Positions 51,385-60,409 of a stretch of DNA of 64,000 nt are shown here, piece by piece. A program made the position numbers and the translations under genes. The stretch is taken from assembly GCA_017440925.1 (NCBI GenBank), contig JAFSAP010000073.1, positions 16,343-80,342 on the forward strand. The letters run 5' to 3'. Source of the DNA: Oscillospiraceae bacterium. GTDB taxonomy: Bacteria; Bacillota; Clostridia; Oscillospirales; Oscillospiraceae. The first letter of the stretch is position 1; every line of letters starts with the position of its first letter. The notes under the pieces were generated by a model. The model was not told the origin of the DNA. It saw only the letters and a list, made by a program, of their open reading frames with translations, and did not search any database.

Positions 51385-52746
51385 ATGGCTAAACTTACCC
51401 TTCGTCAGGCTGCCCAGTGGTGCGGCGGCCGTGTGGAAGAAAAATATGCGGACGTGGAATTTTTGGGTGCCAATAATGATACCCGGGTATTGCAGCCGGG
51501 ACAGCTGTTCATTGTACTCCAGGGTGCCCGGGATGGACATGACTTTATTCCGGCAGCCATGGAAAAAGGTGCTGCAGCAGTGCTTTGCAGCCGCAAGGTA
51601 GGGGACTACCCTGCCATTTATGTGGAGGATCCCCGGATTGCCCTGGGTGAAATCGCCAGGGAAGAGATCCGCCGCATCGGCATGAAGGTGGTGGGCATTA
51701 CCGGCAGCGTGGGAAAGAGCACCACCAAGGAAATGGTGGCCTGCGTCCTGTCCAGCGTATACCGGACAGCCAAGACCCCGGCCAATCACAACAACGATAT
51801 CGGCATGCCCATGGCAGTTCTGTCCATGCCTGAAGATACCCAGGTGGCTGTCCTGGAAATGGGTATGAATCACTTCCGGGAAATTGCTTACCTCTCCAAG
51901 ATCGCTGAGCCGGATATTGGTGTGATCGTCAATATCGGTACCACCCATATGGAATTCCTGGGCTCTCAGCAAGGCATCCGGCGGGCGAAGATGGAAATCG
52001 TGGAAGGCATGGATCCCAAGGGTCTGCTGCTGCTAAATGGTGACGATACCATGCTGTGGAACCTGGATACCAATCCGGTACAGCGGATTACTTACTTCGG
52101 ACGAGGGGAAGAATGCCCTGTCCAGGCAATGGATGTCCGGCAGGATGGCGATATGCTGCGGTTCCAGGTGAATGCGGGTAAGCTCAGCTTCCCGGTTCAG
52201 ATGCGGCTGGAAGGAGAACATTATGTGACGGATGCCATGGCAGCTGTTGCTGTGGCACTGAAGCTGGCGGTTCCCCATGAGAAGATCGCCTCCAGTCTGG
52301 CAGCATTTCAGACCATGTCCGGCCGCCAGGAGATTTTTCAGAAAAATGGATTTACCATTATTAAGGATTGCTACAATGCAGGCCCCGAATCCATGGCTGC
52401 AGCCCTGTCGGTGCTGGGCAACCGTCCTGGCCGCCGTATCGCGGTGCTGGGCGATATGCTGGAACTGGGTGATGCTGCTTGGGCGGAACATTATAAGATC
52501 GGACGGATCGCTGCAGAGAAGGCAGATATGGTCTTTGCCTACGGCCCGCTTTCTGACCGGGTCATCAGCGGCACCATCACTGGCGGCATGCCGGAGAGTA
52601 TGGGACGCGCCTTTACCGATCAGAGTGAACTGATACAGGCACTGAAATGGGCGGCCAAGCCCGGTGACATCCTGCTGTTCAAGGCGAGCCGGGGTATGCA
52701 GCTGGAAAAAGTGCTGAATGCCTTCCTGGAAAAAGAGAAAGAATAA
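51385..52746 (+). CDS. murF: UDP-MurNAc-tripeptide--D-alanyl-D-alanine ligase
   Basis: Adds D-Ala-D-Ala (made by Ddl, coded 46 kb upstream) to complete the pentapeptide; 453 residues. The N-terminal domain has GANNDTRVLQPGQLFIVLQG, the P-loop is GITGSVGKSTTKEM near residue 108 and the family motif AKTPANHNNDIGMP follows; the C-terminal domain has DCYNAGPESMAAAL. The ATG at 51385 has GAGGAA; the longer frame starts upstream without one. Followed by mraY after 18 bases. Confidence 0.96.
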   Translation: MAKLTLRQAAQWCGGRVEEKYADVEFLGANNDTRVLQPGQLFIVLQGARDGHDFIPAAMEKGAAAVLCSRKVGDYPAIYVEDPRIALGEIAREEIRRIGMKVVGITGSVGKSTTKEMVACVLSSVYRTAKTPANHNNDIGMPMAVLSMPEDTQVAVLEMGMNHFREIAYLSKIAEPDIGVIVNIGTTHMEFLGSQQGIRRAKMEIVEGMDPKGLLLLNGDDTMLWNLDTNPVQRITYFGRGEECPVQAMDVRQDGDMLRFQVNAGKLSFPVQMRLEGEHYVTDAMAAVAVALKLAVPHEKIASSLAAFQTMSGRQEIFQKNGFTIIKDCYNAGPESMAAALSVLGNRPGRRIAVLGDMLELGDAAWAEHYKIGRIAAEKADMVFAYGPLSDRVISGTITGGMPESMGRAFTDQSELIQALKWAAKPGDILLFKASRGMQLEKVLNAFLEKEKE

Positions 52747-52764
52747 AGCGGAGGAACATACATC

Positions 52765-53742
52765 ATGATGAGAATTTTACTTATGGCAGCTTGTTCCTGT
52801 GGACTGACAGGCGTGATCGGCTATTTCCTGCTCCCGGTGCTGCGGGCACTGAAAGCAGGCCAGTCCATCCGGGAGATCGGTCCTACCTGGCACAACAATA
52901 AGGCAGGCACCCCCATGATGGGCGGTCTGATGTTCATTTTTGCAGCGGTGCTGCTGCTTCTGGCCAATCTTGTGGTTATGGAAGATTATTCTGTGTTTTA
53001 TGTGCTGATCCTGTCGCTGTGCTTTGGCTTTATCGGTTTCCTGGATGACTTCACCAAAATCAAGCACAAGCGGAATCTTGGCCTGACATCCATCCAGAAG
53101 GCAGCGCTGCAGGCGGCAGTATCTGCCCTGTTCCTGTATGCCATGTTCCGCAGCGGCAGCATGAGCACAGAGCTGTACATCCCCTTTGTGGATCTCAGCT
53201 TCACCCTGCATCCCATTGTCTATATTTTCTTCTCCATGTTCGTTATGGTGGGCTGTGTCAATGCTGTCAATCTGACAGACGGTGTGGACGGCCTTTGCGG
53301 CAGCGTTACCATTCCCGTTATGGTATTCTTTGCAGCGGCTTCCGTGGCACTGGGCAAGTATGACCTGGCACTGCTGCCGGCCACCCTGGTGGGCGGTCTG
53401 ATCGCTTACCTGTTCTACAACTGGCATCCTGCCAAGGTGTTCATGGGCGATACCGGCAGCCTGTTTCTGGGCGGCGTGGTCTGTGCCATGGCCTTTGCCC
53501 TGGAAATGCCCCTGATCCTGATCCTGGTGGGCATCGTGTACATTATGGAGACTCTCTCTGTGATTTTGCAGGTGGCCTACTTCAAGATGACCCATGGTAA
53601 ACGCCTGTTTAAGATGTCTCCCATCCATCACCATTTTGAAATGTGCGGCTGGAAGGAGGAGAAGATCGTTCTTTCCTTTACGGCTGTGACTGCTGCCATG
53701 TGCATTCTCGCATGGATCGGCATTTCCGGCCTGTTTGCATAA
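52765..53742 (+). CDS. mraY: Phospho-N-acetylmuramoyl-pentapeptide-transferase
   Basis: Integral membrane enzyme making lipid I from UDP-MurNAc-pentapeptide and undecaprenyl phosphate; 325 residues with about ten helices. Signatures: KAGTPMMGG near residue 48, the Asp-rich LDDFTKIK near 92 (magnesium-linked), NAVNLTDGVDGL near 170 and FMGDTGSLFLGG near 228, then SPIHHHFE near 288. The murD gene usually found directly after mraY is absent; ftsW follows instead. Confidence 0.97.
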   Translation: MMRILLMAACSCGLTGVIGYFLLPVLRALKAGQSIREIGPTWHNNKAGTPMMGGLMFIFAAVLLLLANLVVMEDYSVFYVLILSLCFGFIGFLDDFTKIKHKRNLGLTSIQKAALQAAVSALFLYAMFRSGSMSTELYIPFVDLSFTLHPIVYIFFSMFVMVGCVNAVNLTDGVDGLCGSVTIPVMVFFAAASVALGKYDLALLPATLVGGLIAYLFYNWHPAKVFMGDTGSLFLGGVVCAMAFALEMPLILILVGIVYIMETLSVILQVAYFKMTHGKRLFKMSPIHHHFEMCGWKEEKIVLSFTAVTAAMCILAWIGISGLFA

Positions 53743-53794
53743 GGAAACCTCTTTTTTGGATACTTGTTTCTTCCAAATCTGAAAGGAGCGCTGT

Positions 53795-54964
53795 ATGGCA
53801 AAGGCGATCCGCCTTTCTGCCAAAGAGAACCGTCCCGTGGCCCGGCCCCGGGACGACAGTGTGGATTATCCGTTTCTGTTTCTGGTGCTGCTGCTTCTGA
53901 CAGTAGGGCTTATCATGCTCTACTCCGCAAGCTATGCCCAGAGTGAATATGATACCGGCTATACCGATTCTGCCCGGTATCTGCGCAAGCAGGCGGCCTG
54001 TGCTGCCATTGGGTTGGCGGCAATGTACTTTTTCAGCCGCATTCCGGCAGCTGTCTGGTATAATCTGGCCTGGCCGCTGTATGGAACCAGTATTTTGCTT
54101 CTGCTTTCTGTTCTGGTCGTTGGGCAGGAGGTGAATGGTGCACGGCGGTGGATCAATATCGCTGGGATCCAGTTCCAGCCATCGGAAATTGCAAAATTTG
54201 CCCAGATCGTACTGTTTGCCCGGCTGACCCGGCATTTCGGACCCGATGCAGAAACCTTCCGATACGGGGTCATGGGCTTCGGCATGGCACTGATGGGCAT
54301 TCTGGTGCCTCTGGCGCTGGAAAAACACCTGTCGGCCATTATGCTCATGGGCATGGTGGCGGTAGTGATGATGTTTGTGGCAGGCACCCGGATGAAATGG
54401 CTTTTGGCCGGTGCCGGGGCTGCCATGGTATTTGTTATTGTTTATATCAGCTTTATGGGTTATGCCGGTGACCGGGTCACAGCATGGCTCCACCCGGAGC
54501 AGGATCCGGGGGATACCGGCTATCAGATCCTGCAATCCCTCTATGCCATCGGCTCCGGCGGTCTGTTCGGCCTGGGCTGGGGCAAATCCCGGCAGAAATA
54601 TCTGTATCTGCCGTTTCAGTATAATGACTATATTTTTGCCATCTGCTGTGAAGAGCTTGGCCTTGTGGGAGCGTTGGGTATTGCCCTGCTTTTCTCTATG
54701 CTGATTTTCCGGGGCTATTGGATCGCTTTGCGGGCCCGTGACCGGTTCTCCACAGTGTTGGCAGCAGGTCTTGTGACGCTGATTGCGGTGCAGACCATTC
54801 TGAATTTGTGTGTTGTGACCAATCTGCTTCCCTCGACTGGCATTGCGCTGCCCTTTTTCTCCTATGGCGGCACAGCACTGGCGGTGAATCTGGGGGAAAT
54901 GGGGATCGTTCTGAGCATCTCCCGGCAGCGGAACAAGAGAAAAATACAGGAGGTTTCCTTATGA
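53795..54964 (+). CDS. ftsW: Septal SEDS glycosyltransferase FtsW
   Basis: Polymerises lipid II at the septum with the class B PBP coded upstream; 389 residues, about ten helices. Family motifs are GLIMLYSASYA near residue 37, NGARRWINIAGIQFQPSEIAKFA near 115 (in part), and the C-terminal LPSTGIALPFFSYGGTAL near 350. Start by AAGGAGCG at 53795. It begins directly where murD would normally be found and overlaps murG by four bases. Confidence 0.95.
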   Translation: MAKAIRLSAKENRPVARPRDDSVDYPFLFLVLLLLTVGLIMLYSASYAQSEYDTGYTDSARYLRKQAACAAIGLAAMYFFSRIPAAVWYNLAWPLYGTSILLLLSVLVVGQEVNGARRWINIAGIQFQPSEIAKFAQIVLFARLTRHFGPDAETFRYGVMGFGMALMGILVPLALEKHLSAIMLMGMVAVVMMFVAGTRMKWLLAGAGAAMVFVIVYISFMGYAGDRVTAWLHPEQDPGDTGYQILQSLYAIGSGGLFGLGWGKSRQKYLYLPFQYNDYIFAICCEELGLVGALGIALLFSMLIFRGYWIALRARDRFSTVLAAGLVTLIAVQTILNLCVVTNLLPSTGIALPFFSYGGTALAVNLGEMGIVLSISRQRNKRKIQEVSL

Positions 54965-56082
54965 ATCTGATTTTTACCTGCGGCGGAACTGCCGGACATA
55001 TCAATCCGGCCATCGCAGTTGCCAATATGATGCAGCAGCGGCATCCTGACTGCAATATTCTGTTTATCGGTGCCACAGGCCACATGGAAGAAAAGCTGGT
55101 GCCTCAGGCAGGTTTCCAGCTGAAATGCCTCCCCGGCAGCGGCCTCAGCCGGAAACTGAATCTGGCCGGCATCAAAAAGAACCTCTATGCAGTCAAATGT
55201 GTGCTGGATGCCGTGAAAGCCTGCAAAAAGCTTTACCGGGAATTTAAGCCCGATGTTGTCATTGGTACCGGCGGCTATGCCAGCTTCCCGGCACTGTTTG
55301 CCGCTCAGTCCATGGGAATTCCCACCTGCGTGCATGAAGCCAATGCACTGCCCGGTGTTACCACCAAGCTGGCAGCCAATAAGGCTGACCGGGTCCTGGT
55401 GGCTTTTGAGGAAAGCCGGCAGCACTATAAGCATCCTGAAAAAGTGGAAGTGGTGGGCATGCCTGTCCGCCAGGAGTTTATTTTCACCACCAAGGAAGAA
55501 GCCCGGAAGGAATTGGGTCTGGAAGGCTATGTGGTAGTCTCTGCCTTTGGCAGCCAAGGCGCCAAGGTCATGAATGAGACGATGGCAGACATGATGCCTC
55601 TGGAGCAGGCGGATGGCTTCCCCTTCCATCATATCCATGCCACCGGCAGCTTCGGCAAGGAATGGATGCCCCAGCGGGTGAAGGAAAACGGTGTGGACTT
55701 TGAGAATTGTCCCCGTCTTGATATCCGGGAATATATCTACAATATGCCCACCGTTCTGGCTGCAGCAGATGTGGTCATCGGACGTTCCGGCAGTGCCACC
55801 TGTAATGAGATCGGAGCGGCAGGCACGCCTTGTATTCTGATTCCCTCTCCCAATGTGACCAATAACCATCAGGAGAAAAATGCCCGTGTGCTGGAAGCAG
55901 GCGGCGGTGCGGTGGTGGTTCTGGAAAAGGACTGCACACCGGAAAAGATCTATGAAATCGTCAAGCAGCTGCTGGCAGATGAAAACCGCCGGCAGGAGAT
56001 GGGCCGCAGCCTGCATGAAATGGTGCGGCTGGACTCCACAGAGCGGATCTGCGACATGGTGGAGGAATTGATTCAGCGCTAA
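54961..56082 (+). CDS. murG: UDP-GlcNAc:lipid I N-acetylglucosaminyltransferase
   Basis: Makes lipid II on the inner membrane face; 373 residues. The GT28 N-terminal motif TCGGTAGHINPAIAVA is directly at the start, with GTGGYASFPALFAA near 98 and, in the C-terminal half, DVVIGRSGSATCNEI...GTPCILIPSP and the closing NNHQEKNARVL. The ATG at 54961 overlaps the ftsW stop (ATGA); the upstream frame lies within ftsW and is not used. The order ftsW-murG-ftsQ is conserved. Confidence 0.97.
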   Translation: MNLIFTCGGTAGHINPAIAVANMMQQRHPDCNILFIGATGHMEEKLVPQAGFQLKCLPGSGLSRKLNLAGIKKNLYAVKCVLDAVKACKKLYREFKPDVVIGTGGYASFPALFAAQSMGIPTCVHEANALPGVTTKLAANKADRVLVAFEESRQHYKHPEKVEVVGMPVRQEFIFTTKEEARKELGLEGYVVVSAFGSQGAKVMNETMADMMPLEQADGFPFHHIHATGSFGKEWMPQRVKENGVDFENCPRLDIREYIYNMPTVLAAADVVIGRSGSATCNEIGAAGTPCILIPSPNVTNNHQEKNARVLEAGGGAVVVLEKDCTPEKIYEIVKQLLADENRRQEMGRSLHEMVRLDSTERICDMVEELIQR

Positions 56083-56104
56083 CCCCTACCCAGGAGGAAC
56101 CAAT

Positions 56105-57604
56105 ATGGATACAAAAGAGAAAAACCGGGAAAGAGCCGCCCAGCGCCGCCCACAGGAGCGGCGGCAGCGTCCGGAACCGGAGGAAGCACCCCGCCGGAAA
56201 GCCCGTCCGCAGCAAATGGATGAGCGGACTGCGGCCAAGCGGGACAGAAAGCAGAAACCGGCGGCAAATGCTTCCCGGCAGGAGCCGGAACAGCGCCGTA
56301 GCAGGCAGCCGGAACAGCGGCAAAAGGAGCAGCAGGCTCCGGTGCGCCGCCGTGCAGAGCAGCAGGCCTCGGAACGACGTCCTGTACAGCAGCCGGAACA
56401 GACAGCTGCGCGCCGCCAGCGTCCGGTAGAGCAGGCACCCCGGCAGTCTGCATCGGTACAGCGTCCTGTCCGCCAGGAAGGAGATATCCGGTTCACGGCC
56501 CCTCAGGGAACAGGCCCCCGGAAAAGTGCGCCCAAGATGAGCGCTCAGGAGACGGCCGCTCTGCGGAAGCAGCAGCGCAGCAATCCCCAGGCTTCCCAGA
56601 AGAAAAATGCATTGCAGAATTTCATTTCCGGCACCAAGGATGTGGAGGATCCCAAGGATCCGGCAGCACGGGCAGAGTTGCGCCGGAAGCAGCGTGCCGC
56701 CAGAGAAGAAAAGAAACGAAAAATGGCCCAGCGCTATGATACGCCCGCCATTATTTATACCCAGCCCCAGACCTTCAACCGGGATCGTCTGCTGCTGCAG
56801 CTGCTGACGGTGACGGCTATTGTTGCTGCCATGGTGGTGGGCATGTCTGTTTTCTTTAAGGTAAAAACTGTCACTGTTGCCGGTGCGGAAACTTACTCTA
56901 CCAAGGCGGTGCAGGATGCCTCCGGAATCCAAGAGGGAGACAATCTGCTGACCTTCAGCAAAGCCAGAGCCAGTGCCCAGATCCGGGCGAAGCTTGCCTA
57001 TGTGGATAATATCCGGATCGGTATAAAATTGCCGGATACGGTTATTATTTACATAGAGGAATTGGATGTGGCCTATGCCATACTATCGAACAAGGGAGAC
57101 TGGTGGCTTATCAACTCTGATGGCCGCGTGGTTGACCAGATCACCAAAAACGAGGCCGAAGATTATACACAGGTACTTGGTGTGACACTGGACAATCCTC
57201 AGATCGGCAGCCAGGGTGTGGCAGCAGACTTTGCCATGACGGATCCTGCTGCAGGAGGGGAGACAACACCTTCTGGAGAACCTGCCGAATCCACGGCACC
57301 GGTGCCGATTACGGTGACAGGTGCCCAGCGGCTGTCTTCGGCTTTGCAGATTCTGAAGGCACTGGAAGCCAACGATATCGTGGGCGAAGCGGCCAGCATA
57401 GAAGTCAGTGAGCTGGAGGATATCGTACTGTGGTATGGCAGCCAGTATGAAGTTCTTCTGGGCGATACGACCCGGATGGAGTATAAGATCGCCTGCATGA
57501 ATGATGCGATCCTGCAGATGAGCGATTACCAGTCCGGTATTCTGGATGTCAGCTTTACCAATCCGAACTGGATCGATAAGGTGGGTTATACCCCCTTCGG
57601 CTAG
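56105..57604 (+). CDS. ftsQ: Cell division protein FtsQ/DivIB with long disordered cytoplasmic tail
   Basis: A 499-residue bitopic divisome protein. Residues 1-225 are a low-complexity, Arg/Gln/Glu/Pro/Ala-rich cytoplasmic tail with repeated RRxEQQ and RQPEQ units; about 228-252 is the membrane helix (LLTVTAIVAAMVVGMSVFF), and the POTRA domain follows as VKTVTVAGAETYSTKAVQD with KLPDTVIIYIEE, then the C-terminal beta domain. Typical DivIB proteins have cytoplasmic tails of about 30-170 residues, so this one is long. It binds FtsL and FtsB/DivIC. Last gene before ftsZ; ftsA is missing. Confidence 0.9.
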   Translation: MDTKEKNRERAAQRRPQERRQRPEPEEAPRRKARPQQMDERTAAKRDRKQKPAANASRQEPEQRRSRQPEQRQKEQQAPVRRRAEQQASERRPVQQPEQTAARRQRPVEQAPRQSASVQRPVRQEGDIRFTAPQGTGPRKSAPKMSAQETAALRKQQRSNPQASQKKNALQNFISGTKDVEDPKDPAARAELRRKQRAAREEKKRKMAQRYDTPAIIYTQPQTFNRDRLLLQLLTVTAIVAAMVVGMSVFFKVKTVTVAGAETYSTKAVQDASGIQEGDNLLTFSKARASAQIRAKLAYVDNIRIGIKLPDTVIIYIEELDVAYAILSNKGDWWLINSDGRVVDQITKNEAEDYTQVLGVTLDNPQIGSQGVAADFAMTDPAAGGETTPSGEPAESTAPVPITVTGAQRLSSALQILKALEANDIVGEAASIEVSELEDIVLWYGSQYEVLLGDTTRMEYKIACMNDAILQMSDYQSGILDVSFTNPNWIDKVGYTPFG

Positions 57605-57608
57605 AATA

Positions 57609-57651
57609 AAATGTGAGAATTATGTAAATAATTTGCCGAATTCTTACATTT
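57609..57651 (+). other. Inverted repeat upstream of ftsZ
   Basis: AAATGTGAGAATT and AATTCTTACATTT (12 of 13 bases complementary) are separated by 17 bases and end five bases before the -35 of the ftsZ promoter. It may be the terminator of the ftsQ transcript (some T follow) or an operator for ftsZ. Confidence 0.5.
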
Positions 57652-57655
57652 TCTA

Positions 57656-57684
57656 TTGACCAAATTCAAAAATAGGGATAGAAT
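57656..57684 (+). promoter_or_regulatory. Promoter of ftsZ
   Basis: TTGACC at 57656, 17-bp spacer, TAGAAT at 57679, so ftsZ can be transcribed independently of the dcw cluster. Confidence 0.75.
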
Positions 57685-57761
57685 AGAAGAGCATGAACAG
57701 AAAAAGTAGACGGAAGCAGCAGCGCTGTGACCGTGAACAGATACATAGGAGGAAGAGTAAT

Positions 57762-58886
57762 ATGTCTGAAACTATGCAGGATCGCGTTGTTAAGATCAAG
57801 GTGATCGGTGTCGGCGGCGCCGGCAACAATGTTATTAACCGCATGATCGATGCTGGTGTGGGCGGCGTGGATTTCGTTGCCGTCAACACCGATAAGCAGG
57901 ATCTGAATAAGTCCGTATGTAAGAACAAGATCCAGATTGGTGAGAAGCTCACCGGCGGTATGGGCGCAGGCTCCAAGCCCGAGATCGGCCGTAAGTCCGC
58001 TGAGGAGAGCCGTGCATCCCTGGCAAAGGCTCTGGAGAATACCGATATGGTCTTTATCACTGCCGGTATGGGCGGTGGCACTGGTACCGGTGCAGCTCCC
58101 ATCGTGGCTGACCTGGCCCACGAGGCTGGTATTCTGACCGTCGGCGTTGTTACCAAGCCCTTTAAGTTCGAGGGTGCAAACCGTATGCGCCAGGCAGAGC
58201 AGGGCATTGCTGATTTGAGCGGCAAGGTCGACTCTCTGATCATCATTCCCAATGACCGCCTGAAGTATGTCACCGATCAGAAGATCACCTTTGCCAATGC
58301 ATTCGGCATTGCAGACGATGTTCTGAAGCAGGCTGTTACCTCCATCTCTGAACTGGTCGGCTTCTCCAAGAATGTTATTATCAACCTGGACTTTGCTGAC
58401 GTTTCCGCCGTCATGAAGGACGCTGGCCGTGCCCATATGGGTGTCGGCACTGCTACCGGCCGGGAGAAGGCTGAGCAGGCTGCCACCACCGCTGTTTCCA
58501 GCCCCCTGCTGGAGACTTCCATCAACGGTGCAACCGGCGTTCTGGTGAACGTCACCGGCTCCGTGGAAATGACTCTGGACGATGTGGAGACCGCTGCCGG
58601 TATCGTGCAGGAGGCTGCAAATCCCGATGCCAATATCATCTTTGGTGCGACCTTCTCCGAGGATTTCCAGGACGAGATGCGTGTTACCGTTATTGCAACC
58701 GGTTTCGAACTGAAGCCCGAAACGGCAGCACCCAAGGCCGCTGCTGCCGCAGCAGCCCCCAGAGCAGCAGCTGCTCCCAGCTTTGTCCCCGAGGATATCG
58801 ACACCCCCGTTGTCGCTGCCCAGCAGCCCACCAAGAGCGCTGACATGAGCGACATTGACGAGATCTTCAGCATCTTCAAGCGCTAA
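57762..58886 (+). CDS. ftsZ: Cell division GTPase FtsZ
   Basis: Tubulin-like GTPase forming the Z ring; 374 residues. GTP-binding GVGGAGNNVINRM near residue 17, the tubulin signature GGGTGTGAAP near 103, the T7 loop NLDFADVSAVM near 205 and the C-terminal domain with VTVIATGFE. Then comes a low-complexity linker of Ala, Pro and Glu and a C-terminal tail ending SDIDEIFSIFKR. The usual C-terminal peptide that binds FtsA and SepF reads like 'D-I-P-x-F-L-R'; here it is changed. The start at 57762 has AGGAGG; the longer frame crosses the promoter region. Confidence 0.97.
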   Translation: MSETMQDRVVKIKVIGVGGAGNNVINRMIDAGVGGVDFVAVNTDKQDLNKSVCKNKIQIGEKLTGGMGAGSKPEIGRKSAEESRASLAKALENTDMVFITAGMGGGTGTGAAPIVADLAHEAGILTVGVVTKPFKFEGANRMRQAEQGIADLSGKVDSLIIIPNDRLKYVTDQKITFANAFGIADDVLKQAVTSISELVGFSKNVIINLDFADVSAVMKDAGRAHMGVGTATGREKAEQAATTAVSSPLLETSINGATGVLVNVTGSVEMTLDDVETAAGIVQEAANPDANIIFGATFSEDFQDEMRVTVIATGFELKPETAAPKAAAAAAAPRAAAAPSFVPEDIDTPVVAAQQPTKSADMSDIDEIFSIFKR

Positions 58887-58899
58887 GTTTTGATCCTGT

Positions 58900-58928
58900 A
58901 TCCCGGCCCGCAACGGGCCGGGATTCTT
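58900..58928 (+). terminator. Terminator after ftsZ
   Basis: ATCCCGGCCCG, loop CAA, CGGGCCGGGAT (58900-58924), with a weak T stretch (TCTTACT) following. Confidence 0.75.
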
Positions 58929-58954
58929 ACTGTATACATAGGGAGGAACCGAGA

Positions 58955-59332
58955 ATGGTAAACGGAATTGCACATTGCGCACTGTATGTTCCCAGGCTGG
59001 AAGAAACGGTTGAATTTTACAAAAACGTATTTGAAGCGGAAAATCTTGGCTATTTTCAGGCTTCCACCTGTGGCTGTTGGCTGAAAATAGGAAGAGATAT
59101 TCTGGAAATTTTTCAGAGTGAAGATCTCGGCACCGGCTGCTTTAAGCATATTGCCATTGCCTGTGATGATGTGGATATACTCTATGTGCGTGCCATTGAA
59201 TGTGGCGGTACACCGCTTGTGGCACCGAAGGATGCCGTTCTCACCCTGGAGAAACCGGTTCGTGCCCGCCTGGCCTTTGTCAAGGGTATCAACGGTGAAG
59301 AAATTGAATTGTTTTGCGCACATGAGGTGTAA
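58955..59332 (+). CDS. VOC-superfamily (glyoxalase-like) protein
   Basis: A 125-residue protein with two beta-alpha-beta-beta-beta modules, the vicinal-oxygen-chelate fold. Seen are GIAHCALYVPRLEETVEFYKNV at the start with a conserved His, and KHIAIACDDVDILYVRAIECGG in the middle, with a C-terminal Glu (EEIELF); such His and Glu residues are typical metal ligands. The substrate cannot be told: it could be a glyoxalase, epimerase or resistance-type enzyme. GGGAGG site ahead of ATG; TfoX-N protein follows two bases after the stop. Confidence 0.85.
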   Translation: MVNGIAHCALYVPRLEETVEFYKNVFEAENLGYFQASTCGCWLKIGRDILEIFQSEDLGTGCFKHIAIACDDVDILYVRAIECGGTPLVAPKDAVLTLEKPVRARLAFVKGINGEEIELFCAHEV

Positions 59333-59334
59333 AA

Positions 59335-59655
59335 GTGGCATCGGATAAGGCATATCTGACCTATGTGCTGGAACAGCTGTCGCATCTGGAAGAAATTACA
59401 TACCGTTCCATGATGGGAGAATTCCTGCTCTATTACAGGGAGCGATTGTTCGGCGGCATATTTGATAACCGGCTCCTGGTAAAGCCTGTTCCATCGGCAT
59501 TGCAGATGATGCCGAAAGCACTGCAGGAGCAGCCCTATCCCGGCGCAGCAGGGATGTTGCTGGTGGAACAGATGGATGATCCGGCTTTTTTGCGGGAACT
59601 GATAGATGCCATGTATCCGGAACTGCCGGAACCAAAGAAGAAAAAACGGAAGTGA
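59335..59655 (+). CDS. TfoX N-terminal domain protein
   Basis: A 106-residue protein with only the TfoX/Sxy N-terminal domain: LEQLSHLEEITYRSMMGEFLLYY, GGIFDNRLLVKPV and GMLLVEQMDDPAFLRELID (all in part). In enterobacteria TfoX promotes competence, but isolated N-terminal-domain proteins in Clostridia have no known role. Start is GTG at 59335 with GAGGTG in the end of the preceding gene; it ends in a run of Lys/Arg. Confidence 0.85.
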   Translation: MASDKAYLTYVLEQLSHLEEITYRSMMGEFLLYYRERLFGGIFDNRLLVKPVPSALQMMPKALQEQPYPGAAGMLLVEQMDDPAFLRELIDAMYPELPEPKKKKRK

Positions 59656-59659
59656 TATC

Positions 59660-60409
59660 ATGGACTGCTATGAAAACCTGGCGTTCAGCTATGACCGGCT
59701 GACCAACGATGTGGACTATGAAGCCACTGTGCAGTTTTATAATGAGATCCTGCAAAGAGAGGGGCTTCACCCCCGGACAGCGGTAGACCTGGCCTGCGGT
59801 ACCGGCTCGGTGACAAAACTCCTTGCCCAGCAGGGGCTGCATGTCACGGGTGTGGATATGAGCGAAGATATGCTTACTGTGGCCTGGGAAAAGTGCCTGG
59901 AACTGGAGAATCCACCCAGGTTTATCTGCCAGAAGCTTCAGGAGCTTTGGCTGCCCCGGGGCGTGGATCTTGCGGTTTGTGCGCTGGACAGCCTGGATTA
60001 CATCACCGATCCCAGGGACTGCGCCGAGGCCATTCGAAGGATATACAAAGCATTGAATCCCGGCGGAATATTTATTTTTGATGTGAATACACCAGAAAAG
60101 CTCCGTGCCATGGACGGCCAGGTGTTTCTGGATGAGGATGACGATGTTTACTGCGTTTGGCGGGGCGAATTTGATGAGAAAACCAATATCTGTTCCTATG
60201 GCATGGATCTGTTCCAGCGCCGGGGCAATCTGTGGGAACGCTCCTTTGAAGAACACCGGGAATACGCCTATTCGCAGCAGCAACTGACGGAATATTTACG
60301 CGCGGCAGGATTCAGCCATATTGAAGTCTATGCTGACCGCCGGTTTGAAGCACCCCGGGAGGGGGAACAGAGAATTTATTTCAAGGCAAGAAAGGGAAAA
60401 CGGAAATGA
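59660..60409 (+). CDS. Class I SAM-dependent methyltransferase
   Basis: A 249-residue cytoplasmic methyltransferase. Motif I is VDLACGTGSVTKLLAQQG near residue 40, followed by VTGVDMSEDML and CALDSLDYITD, then ALNPGGIFIFDVNTPEKL. The second half, with YAYSQQQLTEYLRAAGF, is the usual small-molecule MTase end. The substrate is not evident. It is sandwiched between the TfoX-N gene and hslO with a four-base ATGA overlap to hslO, forming a compact unit from about 58955. Confidence 0.9.
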   Translation: MDCYENLAFSYDRLTNDVDYEATVQFYNEILQREGLHPRTAVDLACGTGSVTKLLAQQGLHVTGVDMSEDMLTVAWEKCLELENPPRFICQKLQELWLPRGVDLAVCALDSLDYITDPRDCAEAIRRIYKALNPGGIFIFDVNTPEKLRAMDGQVFLDEDDDVYCVWRGEFDEKTNICSYGMDLFQRRGNLWERSFEEHREYAYSQQQLTEYLRAAGFSHIEVYADRRFEAPREGEQRIYFKARKGKRK

